Origin: Cyclospora cayetanensis
Taxonomy: Eukaryota > Apicomplexa > Conoidasida > Eucoccidiorida > Eimeriidae
Direction: 5' to 3'
Assembly (NCBI RefSeq): GCF_002999335.1
Contig: NW_020312258.1
Span: 1-64,000, forward strand
Length of the DNA: 64,000 nucleotides
Shown piece by piece: positions 34,747 through 46,926 of this stretch; the first letter of the stretch is position 1, and each line of letters opens with the position of its first letter. The notes below the pieces were generated by a model. It did no database searches. It was not told where the DNA came from and saw only the letters and a list, made by a program, of their open reading frames with translations. Made by a program: the position numbers and the translations under genes.

Positions 34747-37700
34747 ATGCAGCGCTTTAGGCTGCGGCAGACCAGCGGCTGGAGGTCCCCCTGTGTGTGG
34801 CTCAGTGACATCAGGGCTCCCCGGAACTCCCAGAGCTATTGGTTCTCAGCGGTGGTTACGGGAAGACCGACAACGCAACAAGGAAGCGGCAGATACCAAT
34901 GGATGTCTTCGCGATATGTTGCTTCCATAAACTGGCCTGATCGAGGTGTCAGCAAAGGTGCTGCCGATGATCCAGCCCCCGTTGAGGCGAGCACTAAAAT
35001 GAGCATTAGTGGCGGAAGCACCACTTCCAGCACCAGTAAAATCAAGGAAGTTGATCTGTGGAGTACCATTGAAGAGGTGGAAAAGATGAGCCAAAAGGCT
35101 ATTAGGCCGATGACTCTCAAGAGGCTTGTCAACTTGCAGAGCAATTCTTCAGAAGCGCGGATCCGGACGTAAGAGAGAGCTTTGATGCTCCTCAGGCGCA
35201 TATAAACATGTGTGCCATACATGGCTTCTACACATCTGGCCAGGACATTTACCTATTGGGCTGCTTCAGGGACTCTACGGCTTCAAATCTGCCCCAGCTT
35301 CTTGTATTCTCCCTTTTGGCTGAACTCTGCTTGTCTGAGCGTTGTTTGCTGTTTACTGCTTTCCACTGCTCTGAGACAGCTAGGTCTCTAGAACGATTCC
35401 CGGATCCTTAGATCCCAATGCGTTTCTGGGTAACTAGGCAGTGCTGTATGCCTGTGGTGTACACTTCGCCGGTTGTAGAGAGGCTTGCGGAGACGTGGGC
35501 CTGTATGAACGCATTTATCTCCCTGATGCATGTAATAGATTTCGGTTGGAGTGCCATACTTTCCTCTGCTGCTTTCAGGGCACAGTGGGTGCAATCTGAG
35601 CTGCCCGTACGGCTAGCGCATCGCCTGTACGACTTCCACCGACTACCTTTCTGCGCAATCTCCTGCCCTCCCATCAAGGAAGTCTACAGCCTTTATGTCC
35701 TTACATTCCAGCGAATACAGGGTATTCCTCCTATTACTGAAGTAGAACAGCTTGCATCCTTCGTAGAGTGAGTTCAGTGAATCGGGGCAAACCATTGCAA
35801 ACCCCAAATCCCACGCCAGCAAGTACTACCTTCTCAAACTTCCTTCCATTCCACGACCCGTATATTTGTAGTCCTAAAGCTTGATAATGGTATTGCTCTT
35901 ACCTTCTCGGGCAAGGTAGAGGGTATTGCGCGTAGACAGGTTCTGCTTCTTTGGCGAATGCCTGCGGTGCTCCCCTTGATTGCAGGTTGTTAGAGGGTGA
36001 GAGGCGGCACCACGACAGCAGTGTGGATCTAATGGGCCAGGGAGTGCAGCGGATTCGCCGAGTCTGCACCGACGTCATTCTTGACTCGTTCCTGGAGCGC
36101 TTTTTCTACTTTCGCATTGGCAGGCGCATCATGATTGACAACTTGGTCGCCATGCAAAACCCCAAGGTCCAACCAAGCCACTTCTTTAAATCTGCGTTGC
36201 TGTTTTTCGCGCTGCTTTGACGGGCTTACTGTTCCTTCAATTTGTTCCGAATAGATTCTTGCAGCGTGTGCTGCAGATCGTTTGCTGCTGCGTCTGCTGT
36301 GTCTAACAGTCGAAGTGTTCCATATCCGCCTGGCTCAGAGTGCTGCATTTGTGCCCCCTTTACTCCCTGCGCAGCCAGGTTGGTGCGGGATAGTAAACAC
36401 TTCCTGCAAACCTGCCGAGCTGATAACTGCGAGAGCAAAGGACGTCAGAGATTCCTGCCGATACTCATATGGCATTGCTCCCCTTGTCGTTGTGGCAGGT
36501 AGGTTCTCGGAGCCGCAGCCCGCGCCTTTGCCCCTATGTCGTCTCCCGAAAATGCTCATACTGCGGAACCGTGAGGAACTCTCGTTTGTCTTTATCTTGT
36601 AGGGAACTTGGAGACAGAATTTGCGACGATCCCAGAGCACTTGGCGTTGATTATCACTGAAGTCCTCAAAAACGCTCTGAGGGCCACTGTAGAGTTCTAT
36701 ACCCTGGGCAACTCGATGCTTGACTCCACATGCAAGGGTCAGAACCCCGAGGCGTTCGCCTTCTTGAAGCTTCTGCAGGCTACATGCGTGCAACTGCGGG
36801 CAGGCATCCCACCGTGCACGCAGCTATGCTCTACCTAGAAGCGCGACACGCAAGACAGCCTTGCCCCCTCTCTGGTCATGTGGACCTGTCTCTCTGTGCT
36901 CTCTGGACGACTATCAGTTCTACCATTCACTTCAGAAGTGCTCGTGCTTGAAACTTCCTGCGTTCGCATTCAGCTGGCCTCATATCAGGCGACGAAGACC
37001 TGCCTGAGGTGCGCGTGGAAGTTTACAAGGGCAAACGGGAAGTCGTCATCAAGGTCTCAGACAAAGGTCTGGCATTTCCCTCCCCTCACCAGGACCTGAG
37101 CGTATCCTCGATGTGTCATTCTCCTCGTCTGTCATTTTCATCCTGTTCTTGTTTCCTCCACTGCCTCTGTCTCGCTTTTCCGTCACTCGCCCTGGAGGTC
37201 CCGTCGCTCCTGCTCGGCTCTTTTTGTACATAGCTTGCCATTCATGTGGCCCGTGTTTATGCGGGTACCTACGCATCTCCTTTCAGTTCGATGCTCCATA
37301 GTTTCACCGCTCAGGCAGTGTTCACTGCTCCTTATTGCCCATCGCTCTAGCTCACTTTCTGGTGCACATCGGCCGGTGCCTTTATCTCGGTGTGCGTGGC
37401 CCTTCGGCCGTCTATCCCTCTGCCAGCTGCAGTCCCTATCCTCCGACCCTCTAAGCCCGAGTGCTGTCTTCATGACTGCTCCTCCGCAGGCGGTGGGGTC
37501 CCTCCTCACAAGCTGCAGGCCATGTGGAGCTTCGGGTAAAATTATAAAGCCCCAGATCAACACTTACCTGTAGGCTGCGCGCAGACAGCTTCAGCTAAGA
37601 GAGTACTTCCATTAGTACAAATCTGTAGCATGTGCGCTATGTGGTTGCTGTATTAAAGCATGCTGCGACTTCGCGGTCACATGTGCCTGTGTGCACTGGG

Positions 37701-38396
37701 ATGCAGATACAGTACAGTGGACGAGAGCAATACGAGGATATCAGAGAACAGCCAGTCCCTCTCTCCCAACTTCATCAGGCCAGACATGGCCGGATACGGT
37801 ACGGAGCCTACTGGAGCTGCGTATGTGCAAGAGGGTCGCTGACTGCATGCCCCAGGGTAGCTCGCTGCTTGCGATGTTTCCTCCATGATAGTGTATCCAG
37901 CTTTCTGCGGAAAGGCTGTTTGGAGTGCTCTCCGCACGCTCAGAGTTTTAAGGCGCAATGGCAGGCGCTAGCCAGCGGAGTAGAAAACGGGGGACGAGCG
38001 GCCAAAGCTCGTTCTTCTTTTAGCGGCAGCTCGAAAAGCATCATATATACTTGTCAGTGCCACTATGTCTTTCGCAGGATTTGGACTGCCTCTCTCACGT
38101 GCCTTTGCACGGTATTTTGGGGGGGATATTCACGTGCAGGTCAGCTTTATCAAACAAGGGGACAGTCCCCCGTTCTGACTCTTCCATACTGTATGTTGAT
38201 GTCATTGGTGCCCCATGATTGGTTTTGTGTGTTTCCTGTCGCTGACCGCTTCGTGCCTCCTCAGTCACACTTTGGAATAGGGACGGATGTGTACATCACA
38301 TTGAACCACATTGGAGACCAAGAGGAGGCCCTTTTTTTTCAGGAACGTCCTGACCTTAGACAGGATCAGACGCCTACGTCCCTTGCACAGCCTTAG
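34747..38396 (+). CDS. Mitochondrial PDK/BCKDK-type protein kinase (2-oxo-acid dehydrogenase kinase)
   Basis: The phase-consistent model has ten exons: 34747-35168, 35579-35767, 35986-36166, 36375-36498, 36603-36737, 36989-37066, 37490-37535, 37707-37798, 38078-38139 and 38265-38396. They sum to 1461 nt (486 residues). The family phosphorylates the E1 alpha subunit of pyruvate or branched-chain keto-acid dehydrogenase and has a GHKL ATPase fold. Landmarks in order are an Arg-rich presequence-like N-terminus (MQRFRLRQTSGWR), ELPVRLAHRLYDFHRLPF, the H-box HHDSSVDLMGQGVQRI, the N-box EVLKNALRATVE with its Mg-binding Asn, the G1 box VSDKGGGVP, the lid region with YSTVDESN, and the G2 box AGYGFGLPLSRAFARYFGGD. 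The tail is GTDVYITL. All key motifs are intact. In apicomplexans the mitochondrial complex is the BCKDH type, so that is the likely substrate (inference). The start was taken at the second in-frame ATG; 34714 is an alternative. Confidence 0.92.
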
Positions 38397-39015
38397 TTGG
38401 ACATGAGGGCCTCCCAGTGGACCCGATGGGCGCTAGAAAATAGTCCCAGCAAGACAAACGGAGCTCCTCCTCCGCGCTAGGGAACCTTCGCCCCTAAAAG
38501 CGTTGGCAGTATGCCGCCATCGTAAGCAAGGGATAAAAATAATCCTTAGAATCCAATTCCTAGAAGTCCACGGCGGCGTACCGGGGTGTGAGAACTTAGC
38601 TGGGGGCACCACCAGACTTTAGGTACCTGCGTGAGCGGGCAAGATGCCCCCGAGGAGTTGTACATCCTTTGCAGTGCGCTGGCCCTCGCCTCTCATCCAC
38701 GCTGCGATAGCAGTCTCTATGGCAGCAACGGCAGCAGCAGGGAACGCTGTGCCTTTGGGGGAGTCTATCGCAAGCTACGGGGTTCAACCCGTCAGCAGCA
38801 GCGGGAGTCCATCTGCCTCCCTCCATGCGTGATCCTTCCCCCAATATTTTTCTGCCTTAAAATCATTGCATGTTTCCTTCGCCGGATACGCCTGACTAGA
38901 CACGATAGCGAGCCTCAAAAGGATCTGAGGAATAGAAGGGCGCCTACGGAATCCCACTAGGCTAGCCTTGTCTGAATGAGAAGCGATGACAAAATACCCT
39001 TCTAGAGGACAACAC

Positions 39016-40915
39016 TTAGAGGCGCAAGTCTATTATTTTAATGTCCGGGCTAACATCCCCCACATAAGCCCGTACAGTCTCCAGCATGTCCCCGCTACTG
39101 CGATTGATGCATCGAGTGCTTGTGCAGCCGCAGCAGCATAGCTGACAAGCCCTCAAAGCGTTGGGTTTCTCCCGTAGCTGGTGCGACACCAGCAGCGATG
39201 GCTTTTCTTCATCGAGTGAGAAAAGGCACAGTCGCCTGTCGTCACTACAGCTGAGCAGCAGCTCCCTAGGCTGATGCTGCTGCTGCTGCTGCTGAAGCGA
39301 TAGGAGGCGCAGCTGCGTAACCGCAGCTCCATGTGCCTCCACCCGCCACACGGGAGGAAGCACTAGGCGGGCATTCCTCGTAGATTCTGAGCAGGCCACG
39401 AGGCACACGAAGCGACAAGCAAAATGCTGCGGGCGGCAACACCAGCGCAAAAAGCCACAATATCGGAGCGAGGCCTACCTGCGTACTGCAGCATACTGAT
39501 TGCGCCATCACCAAGCCCCATAAAGACCCGATCCCCCGGTGCATCCACTTCCAGGGCAGTCACGAAAGGGGGGTTGAAAATTTGCTGCTGTCCCTGGAGC
39601 TTCCGTCGCTGCTGCTGTCGCTTGCAGCCTGAGAGGGCAGGCTGCTCCTCCCCATCTGGTGTCAGCTTCTGAGTGTCAACGCACCCGCGGGCCTTTCGGT
39701 GCAACAAGTCCCAATCCTTCAGCTGGCAGTCGTACCTGAAAGCGCAAATCATCAGACAGGCACCCTACGCTTCCTGCACTATATAGAACGCCACCAACAG
39801 CAAAATACCCCCGGGAACGCCAATGCTGTCTCGTTACCACGACAAACAGCAGATCGAGTGGAAAAACATGACAGTTTAGGGAAGTCCAACGCCACGAAAT
39901 CTCGACACATGAGCAGCTGCGTAGCAAGCAAATAGGATGCGAACCCGCCACTCAGCAGGTCCATCACGGCATGCTTCCTGAACCGCGCGATTCCACATAT
40001 GCTACCATGTTGAGGGGATGCCGGGAGAGACAGTAGCAGCGGCGCTTGTAGCTTGCGCTGGTGTAACACCACCACCTTGCCCCCATCAGTAGGTATAGCA
40101 ATTAGCACATCATCAAGGGATTCGTCCGAAGCTGTTATTTCTCCTGCTGCTTTCTTGCCGCTGTTGGAGCCCTTGGCAGTGCTACTGCATTGCTGCAGCT
40201 GCTGTTGAATTGCAGCTGGGGGCACCCAGATGTCAAAGTCATTAATCACCCAGTCATCATCTTCATCAACCTCCTCTCCTACCACTGCCGAATCCACGCA
40301 CGACATGGCTTTCATATCAACAACGCTCGGATTCAACTCCGTATCACTGCTTGTGACGAGCTGTTGTCCTGGTTTCTGCTGCTCCTCCCGTTGTTTCTGC
40401 TGCATGAGTGGCCGCAGAGGGTGCCTCAGATCGAAAGTGAGCAGCTTGTTACCGCATGCTGCAGCAATAACCCCATTCCCTCCGGGATAAAAGCGGGCTA
40501 CGCCTACGTCGCCTGGGCTTCCCCATGGATCCAGAGAGACCCTGACGGCTGCCTGCTGCTGCCTCACATCCCAGACCCTTACAGTTCTGTCATCGCTGCT
40601 GCTCAGCACCAAACAGCTGCTGCTACTGATGGTGCTGGAGCTGCATGCACTGCGCGCAGAAGAACCATCGTCCTCGGAGGCCGAGGCGCTGTTGGTGCGC
40701 TTCACATGCTTGCTGCTGCAGCTCCTGTTGCTGCTAGGCGGTCTTTTATCGGGCGGATGTGGAAAAGGGGTGACTATATAACCATTGCAGCAGCAACAAG
40801 CGCAGCAGAAAGGTGACCCTGGGAAGGGCGTGTACAGGTCCAGAGACACCACCGCGTCAGTATGACCTCGAAGCAGTTGAACCGCCGCCATCTTCCAGGC
40901 CCCGGAAGCAAACAA
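39016..40915 (-). CDS. WD40-repeat protein, WDR53-like
   Basis: Three exons, 40915-39945, 39735-39479 and 39386-39016, join in phase 2 and phase 1 to give 532 residues. Repeats are visible as LLRGHTDAVVSLDL, the strong DDRTVRVWDVRQQQA, ACGNKLLTFDLRH, LLSGG-YDCQLKDWDLLH across the first junction, GDRVFMGLGDGAISMLQY, and EAHGAAVTQL...LLLSCSDDRRLCLFSL. The IFNPPFVTALEV stretch before the fifth blade is what suggests WDR53, a predicted DDB1-CUL4-type substrate receptor. That role is family knowledge and is not shown here. Loops carry Ser, Cys and Gln tracts from CAG repeats, plus an acidic segment GEEVDEDDDWVINDFD. The first intron uses an unusual donor, GTTCGC. A start at the second Met (40891) is equally possible. 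The 3' end lies about 620 nt from the convergent kinase gene. Confidence 0.82.
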
Positions 40916-41935
40916 CCACGCAAACCGCAGCTTTATTTGATGTCACTGCTCAGCGAGCAGTGCAGCTGCCAACACATCGCGCAGCAATGTTAGGACCCTT
41001 GCCAACACAAGGGAGAAAGATTGCTTTACGAGAACGAAGCTCTTGAAGATTCGGACTGGCCGCAGCCAGTTGAGCTCTTCCTCAGCCAGAATCTAGCACT
41101 ATTACAAGGAGAAGTAAGTGCGGAACGCAATAATCGATATGGGGCTGCCATGAAGGCTAGGCCTTGCCTCCCAAGTCCCAGGCAAGACTGTACCTAGTGG
41201 AAGAAAGGCCCCGGCCAAAACCGTTTCGCTCAGCATCTGCTATATAATCCTTCAACGAAATTCCTCGGCAATGATCATGCAGGCCTCTGCCAAGAGCTAC
41301 TCCATGATCGTCGATCCCGTGAATGCTGGGGCTTCTGTGGTGTAACTCTTGGCCCCAGGATCCCCGTTACAGGCCGCGCCAGTGGATGCGAGCCGCACTG
41401 CCTCCCCGTCATGTGTGGCCTAGGCACCTAGTAGAATTCCTAGAAGTCCCCTATTCTCGCTGTACTCCTTTATATACTCCTTTATGAACCCTTTCAGCCC
41501 CTTTAGGTCCATCAAGGCTCCAGTGTCTGGTTGGCAAGCCATGATGACCCCGCAGTGCCCTCCTATTTGCATTACTACGGGGAATATAAGGCTCTGCAAC
41601 TCTCTTCTAGGATCCACGAGGGCCCTGGCTTCACGGACGCACCATACACGGGGTCCCTAACTCACGCCTTGGCTACGAATGTTATAGAACACCCCATACT
41701 CAGGATCCTACGATCACGCGCTCCTGCTAGATATTACAAAGCAAATCGATAAGGGCAGCCTAGAGCTTTAGGTTCGGGGTTTTCGGGCATTTGCAGGTTC
41801 TCGAACCGCCACGTAGCGCCGCCGACCGCAGGCAAATCAGCAGTCCTGCAAGCCCCTAAAAGCCCACCATGAAGCTCAGGGTATTCTAAGAGCTGTACCC
41901 AACGTAAAGCTAGAGCAGTAGCAACTGCGGCTGTT

Positions 41936-44223
41936 CTACTCCAGGCTATTCCCAGCACCTCCGAAGAGCTGGAAGCTGCCCGCTGCTCCCGAGTTTTGGC
42001 GTTGCTTCGCTGCTGCGGCTGCCGCTGTTACTCCAGCAGCCGCAGACACCTTCCCCACAACACCAGGGATCTTACCCGACCGTACAAGGGCCTCGTAGGC
42101 TGCGCACTCGCGCTGCAGCACAGCAAATGCAGAGAAAGATATCCCAGAGCTTACGGTTGCAGGTGAAAACGTCCAACATCTGGGCAAACGATATAAAAGT
42201 AGCTTGCCGGCACAACTGCGCTGCCCGGCTGGGATAGAAACGCCAAGGTTACTGGCGTACCCGGATGCCGTTTGGAAGCTTCTCCAGCCATGGTTTGCGT
42301 CTAAGGGTCTTGGCCTCTGCTGTTACTTTGCTGCTGCTGCTACTGCTGCGGGGGGCCCGCCCATCCAAGCGGCGGCCTTCTCCTCCGAACCGCTGCAGCG
42401 CAAACAAGCAGACCTCAAGCCCTAGAATCGTCCGTACGAAACGTCGGGGAGCAGCAACCCCGCCTCCTACTCCTTACCCTTGAATCTTAAAGCTAGACAT
42501 ATGGCTCACGCTATTGGGTTCGCCTGTATCGTCTGAGGCTTCGTCGCTGCTCACGTATCCACCCTCAGAAACCGCTGTGGCAGCAAATGGCACGATAAGC
42601 AGACATTTCTTTGTATGGCAGATGAGTCTGAGCGTGACAAACGGTCTGTTTCTGCAGCCAACCGTTTGCATTACCTCCAGGGGCGTCCGGATGAGGTGTG
42701 GGAAGGGCTGAAGCTTCGGGGGCCTTGAACTCTACTTCTATGTCCGTTTCCACAATCGATACGGCGGGGGCCGGCCGTAGATCCTATGATGGCACATCTC
42801 CCAAGTAAGATTTTGGGGGTGAAAGACAGCTAACGATACTGTGTGCCACGCTAAACTAAATGGCGATTGCAGTCAGCCCACAAGGCACAGACGTCGGCCG
42901 TCGGACTACGGTAAAGATCTAGAGTGAAGGCTTTTTTACTGGGGCCGTATGTGTCGAGGCTCGGGACGAACTTTAAGGCACATGCACGCGCCAAGCAGCT
43001 CATAGTCCCTGTGTTTATTCTGGGAAGCAGAACTTACCGCCACAAGGAGGTGGTAGACGTGGTCTAGGAAGGGGAGTGACACCACTTCGCCCTTTGTCAG
43101 CGCCGCGTATCCTCGCAAAGCCATTTCCAGCCTGGAGCATGAAACCCAAACCTTTGGTGCGTTTTCTTGCACGCATTCTGAGCTGAGTGAAAAGTGTCAA
43201 TACGACACGAGATTTTCAGACACAGGCTGCTACACAGAGTGTTGCGTGAAGTACGAAAGCTCGGGTCGATGTTTTACAGGGCCTTCGGGTTGCTAATATC
43301 TAGGAATTCCGTCTCAAGGGGCTGAAGCTGCACGAAGGTCCCTTTGGGAAGAGACACGTTGGTCACGGTGACGAGGCCTCCTTCCTCAAGCTCCAGGTTC
43401 TGCATCATCTGCACCCCAAGCCACAATCGAAACAAACCACCGACTCCCACCCCCAATATGTCATCCCCATGCGGCGAACCGTAAATCTTGAGTTCAAAAA
43501 GACTGGTCGCAAAAAACCTAGGCCACAAACTCGGCAAGCTCTCGGGCTAGACTCCCGCGCACAAGGAAAGCCGGGAATTCACGCTGTAAACACTATACAT
43601 AAGCCATTGCTCTCCATGCAGTGCACTGAGTGTCGGTTTTACCCAGTAAGGCATGTAACATGTTCCTTCCTCCGAAACGAACTCCAAGACGCCGCAGTGC
43701 GTTAGGCGATCCTGCAAAGCATCCATAAAAGACTCCGGCCTCCTTCCCGTTGATCCCAAATTGCTGCGAACAACCGTTCACCTAAGATCTGTCGGACATG
43801 CACCAAGCCGGACTTGCGTATATGCAGAGACCCCCGCTGACTAAGGCTCTCTGTGAGGCAGTGCAAGGCTCGTGGCTTAGGGTTTCTCGCCTTTGCGGTG
43901 TTGCTGATGCGGAAGTGCATTGGCCACGAGATGTGCAGGCGCGCGAGAGCATGGAGGGCCGAAGGAGGCAGAAGGACTGCGCAAAAACGCGTTGCATTAT
44001 CCACAAGCCCTACTGTTCAAGAAAGAAAGATATCAAGCTGGCGCAGAAGCGTGCTTCTCGTGCCTTCCGCGATGAATACACCCGTACTGTACGCTTCGTT
44101 TTTCTTACTCTTGTTGCCGCTTTCCAGGTGATCCTTGGCAGCGAAGGAAACGGGGTACGCCGTATAATTCGCAGTAAAGCTGCCCCCAGACTCCTCCCCA
44201 CCACCACCCCAAAAACCTGCCAT
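41936..44223 (-). CDS. UFD1: Ubiquitin fusion degradation protein 1 (UFD1)
   Basis: UFD1 pairs with NPL4 as the ubiquitin adaptor of Cdc48/p97. The exons are 44223-44109, 43976-43891, 43711-43643, 43408-43278, 43131-43038, 42783-42675 and 42574-42478, followed by terminal exon(s) down to 41936. All seven are phase-consistent. Landmarks are [14 protein letters not shown]...[104 protein letters not shown], and near the end [12 protein letters not shown], which matches the FxxFxGxGxxL C-terminus of UFD1. The exon 2 to 3 junction fits the family only with a GC donor (AAG|GCGAGA). The link from exon 7 to the last exon (about 42100-41936) is uncertain: an alternative terminal exon at 42392-42323 also stays in phase. 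Family assignment is secure. Confidence 0.92.
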
Positions 44224-44493
44224 GCTGCGGCCGAGGTCCCACTGAAAGCAGCCACACAGAAAGTGTTATGAATTAGTGGAGCCACGCATGACTCCTGTTA
44301 TGATTCGGTTCGGGCTGGGGGATGAAGGTGGAAGGAATGGGATGCGCACCATCTTAACCCGTTGATCAAGTGCGGGGAAATGCCGATGCAGAAAAATCCT
44401 ACACCCTAAGTCGCTAATCCCTACAGCACAAAGCCTTCAGCTGGTGGGCTCGGCCGTTCCTCCACAAGTACTCTGCTAGGGTAATGGGGATGC

Positions 44494-44800
44494 CTAGGAC
44501 GAGTAGGGTGTGCGGCTCGGGGCGCTATAATTCTGTGTGTTGAGGTCGCTGCCTCTCTTACGCCACGGGACTGCCGAAGTTTGTTGTTGCTGTTTCTGCT
44601 GCTGCTGCTTTAGCTGATTGATCGTACCCTCTCTGCAGCTGGAGCCCCCAGTACTACGCTTTCTACCGCTTTTTGAGCCCAAAGGTCGTAATGCTTCACC
44701 AATTTGCCGCGACAGCCGCTTGCTTGAACGTGCCGCCGCCGGATGCTGCGGACAGCTGCTGGCCACGGCTGGTTGCTGCTGCTCTTCAGCTACAACCTAC
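44494..44800 (-). CDS. Possible terminal exon of an unknown gene
   Basis: An open frame follows the acceptor TCTCTGTACAGTAG (about 44811-44798) and reads VVAEEQQQPAVASSCPQHPA, then a basic stretch SKRLSRQIGEALRPLGSKSG, a poly-Gln run, and SDLNTQNYSAPSRTPYSS before the stop. No ATG starts it, so if it is real it is the last exon of a gene whose upstream exons I could not place. Composition is basic and disordered. It could also be a chance frame in CAG-rich DNA. Confidence 0.2.
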
Positions 44801-45395
44801 TGTACAGAGAGACAAGAGGAATGCCGAGAGAGAGATAAAAACATTTACAGGAATCTGTTGCTGCTGGTGCCGCCAGCTGTAGGAGGTCACTGCAACTGTT
44901 GCCGGGTCCATCAGCAACAACCACGAGAGCAGCTACAGCTGAGAGCGCTAAATTTTCCTGCCCTTTAATAAAGACGCGCTATGTTGTAGTCATGTAGAAA
45001 CTCATTTAATGTGTGTTCTAGCTGGAGGATTTAGGGCGTAGGACATGGCGCTTGCGCTCTGAGGCCGTAGGTTTGTCTTCCCGTTCGGCAGCCCCAGGGT
45101 ACTCCGATGCTAAAGACACGGAGGCCTCCCCCACCTAACACATTTCCCTATTGCTGGATCAGCACAATCATTACTTTAACTCACGGAAGACAGTGGTGGC
45201 AGTATCAGCGGTAGCTCGGTATTGCGGCCGACGCTCGGGGGACGTGGGCTGGCCAAGGCTTGCCTCTGCCCCCATCTGCCCTTTCTTCCAACCAGCATAC
45301 TGCAGCTGCTGTTACTACTGCCGCCGCACACGTGGCTGCGTGCAGATACAGGCGCTGCTGCTACCTTCAGCGGCGAGAACAAGGCTGTGAACAGG

Positions 45396-46537
45396 ATGGG
45401 TAGGCATGCCAGCTTCTCACTGTTTGTGCTTTTGCTGTTTGCATGCGCACATCACCGCTGCTGTGGTCTAGTGCGTCAGCAGCCACGACTCCTCACGCAG
45501 TTTCAGCCCCCAGACACGGCCTCCTCCACCTTGCCGCCACTGCAGGCAACACTCCGCAGCAGAACGAGCAGCAGCCACAACCAAGACAGCCTCAGCAGCA
45601 GCAGCGTGCTCCGTAAGAATCCACCCTGGCAGCTACAGCAACAGGGGCAGCAAGGGCAGCAGCAGAAGTGCCCCAAAGAAGGCAGGCTCGCGGCAGGAAC
45701 CCCTGATGCTACCCGAGCAGCTACTGCCGCTGGGGCAGGCGCAACTGCTGCATCCGAGGAAACTACGTCTCTACTCCACTCCATAGGCTTGAATGAGGCT
45801 CCATCGCATCAGCAGCAGCCGACCCCGCAGAAGCCCAAAAGACAGCAGCCAAGGCCAAGCAAACTGCGCCATGACAAAAGCGAGGCACCACCGCAACAGA
45901 AACGCGAGGAGCAGCAGCAGCCGCAGCAGAGTGTCTTGGGCAGGCTACTGAGTTCTTTTTTCGGCTCAAGAAAAGCAAGCACTTCTGTCCAGTGTGAACC
46001 ACCGCTACTGCAGGAAGCTGCAGGCCGCGAAACAAAAGGTCCGTTGGGCTCCTAGGCACATTGCTGCACACGTGTCTCTGTTGCTCCCTCCCTTGCTACT
46101 TTTCCAGGTGTTTTCTTATCGAGGGTGCATGCTCAGGGGCGTCCAAGCGGAAGCCTCGAGCCCGTACTGGCCTGCATGGAGAGGCCATCAGGGATTTATT
46201 GCAAAAGCAGCAGCAGAATCCCGAGCAACACATACAGGGCCCCCGCAAGATTGAGTGCGCCGAGTGCGGGGCGCAGCTCTTCGTCGCGAAAGGCAGAGAA
46301 AACCGTTTCCTTACCCGCGTAAGCTACCCATGCACGCAGAACCCACAATCTGTGAGTGAGCTTCTTGGCTGAAAGCCCTGGCATGCAGGTTGACTTGGTT
46401 TCTGCCGAGGGAACAAAGACTACGGCGAAACAGCTAGTCTCGCGCTGCCAAGCTGCTGTCTTTGAATGATTGTCTGTGTGGTGCAGGAAACATGCTGTGC
46501 TGGCTGCGGGTCTCTAAAATTTCTCCTCAAGCCCTAA
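45396..46537 (+). CDS. Secreted or organelle-targeted protein with C-terminal rubredoxin-like zinc ribbon
   Basis: Three exons, 45396-46038, 46137-46318 and 46487-46537, join in phase 1 and phase 0 to give 291 residues. The start was chosen so that the protein opens with a signal peptide (MGRHASFSLFVLLLFACAHH). About 190 residues of Gln/Ser/Thr/Ala-rich disorder follow. The C-terminus holds a basic linker (KRKPRARTGLHGEAIRDLL) and then ECAECGAQLFVAKGRENRFL, completed by the last exon TCCAGCGSLKFLLKP. The two CxxCG knuckles with the LFVAKGRE-x-(K/R)F spacer resemble the rubredoxin-like ribbon found in plastid proteins, so import into the apicoplast via signal plus transit sequence is possible. 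The spacing between knuckles is short, and metal identity is unknown. If the last intron is wrong, the second knuckle is lost. I recognise no closer family. Confidence 0.6.
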
Positions 46538-46926
46538 AGCGGATATATATGTATATATAACAAACGTCTTTCAAATTCATCTCCCTTTGTGTCAATTTTT
46601 AATAGCCGCAGTCGCCGCAGCTCCGTCAAACGCTGCAGTAGCAGCGTGAGACAAGAAGTTGTGCTGCCGGTTACTGCCACGAGTTGCAGGCACACCTCGG
46701 CTTCAGCTCATCCGTTTCGCCCGCTTACTTAAAACGCAATTTTTTGCAGTTCTCCCTGGCGCCTAGAACCTGTGCTAACAGGAAAGGAAGCGTCAGAAAA
46801 AGTGGCCGGCACGTCGGGAGCCTTCTCTGTCCTGTGCTCTAAAGCGATGCTGGTGCTACAGTGTCTGCTGCGACTGCCACAGTGCCTGTTGCAGCGCGCG
46901 ATGTCTGTGTATCCCGCGCGTCGTCT

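Noticed and set aside
36335..36793. Minus-strand ORF of 152 codons
   Set aside because: It overlaps exons 4 and 5 of the kinase gene on the other strand, which carry clear family motifs.
37183..37573. Overlapping ORFs on both strands
   Set aside because: They lie in a kinase intron; only 37490-37535 of this stretch fits the protein.
38770..38800. GGTTCAACCC resembling a tRNA B box
   Set aside because: No matching A box or cloverleaf could be folded around it.
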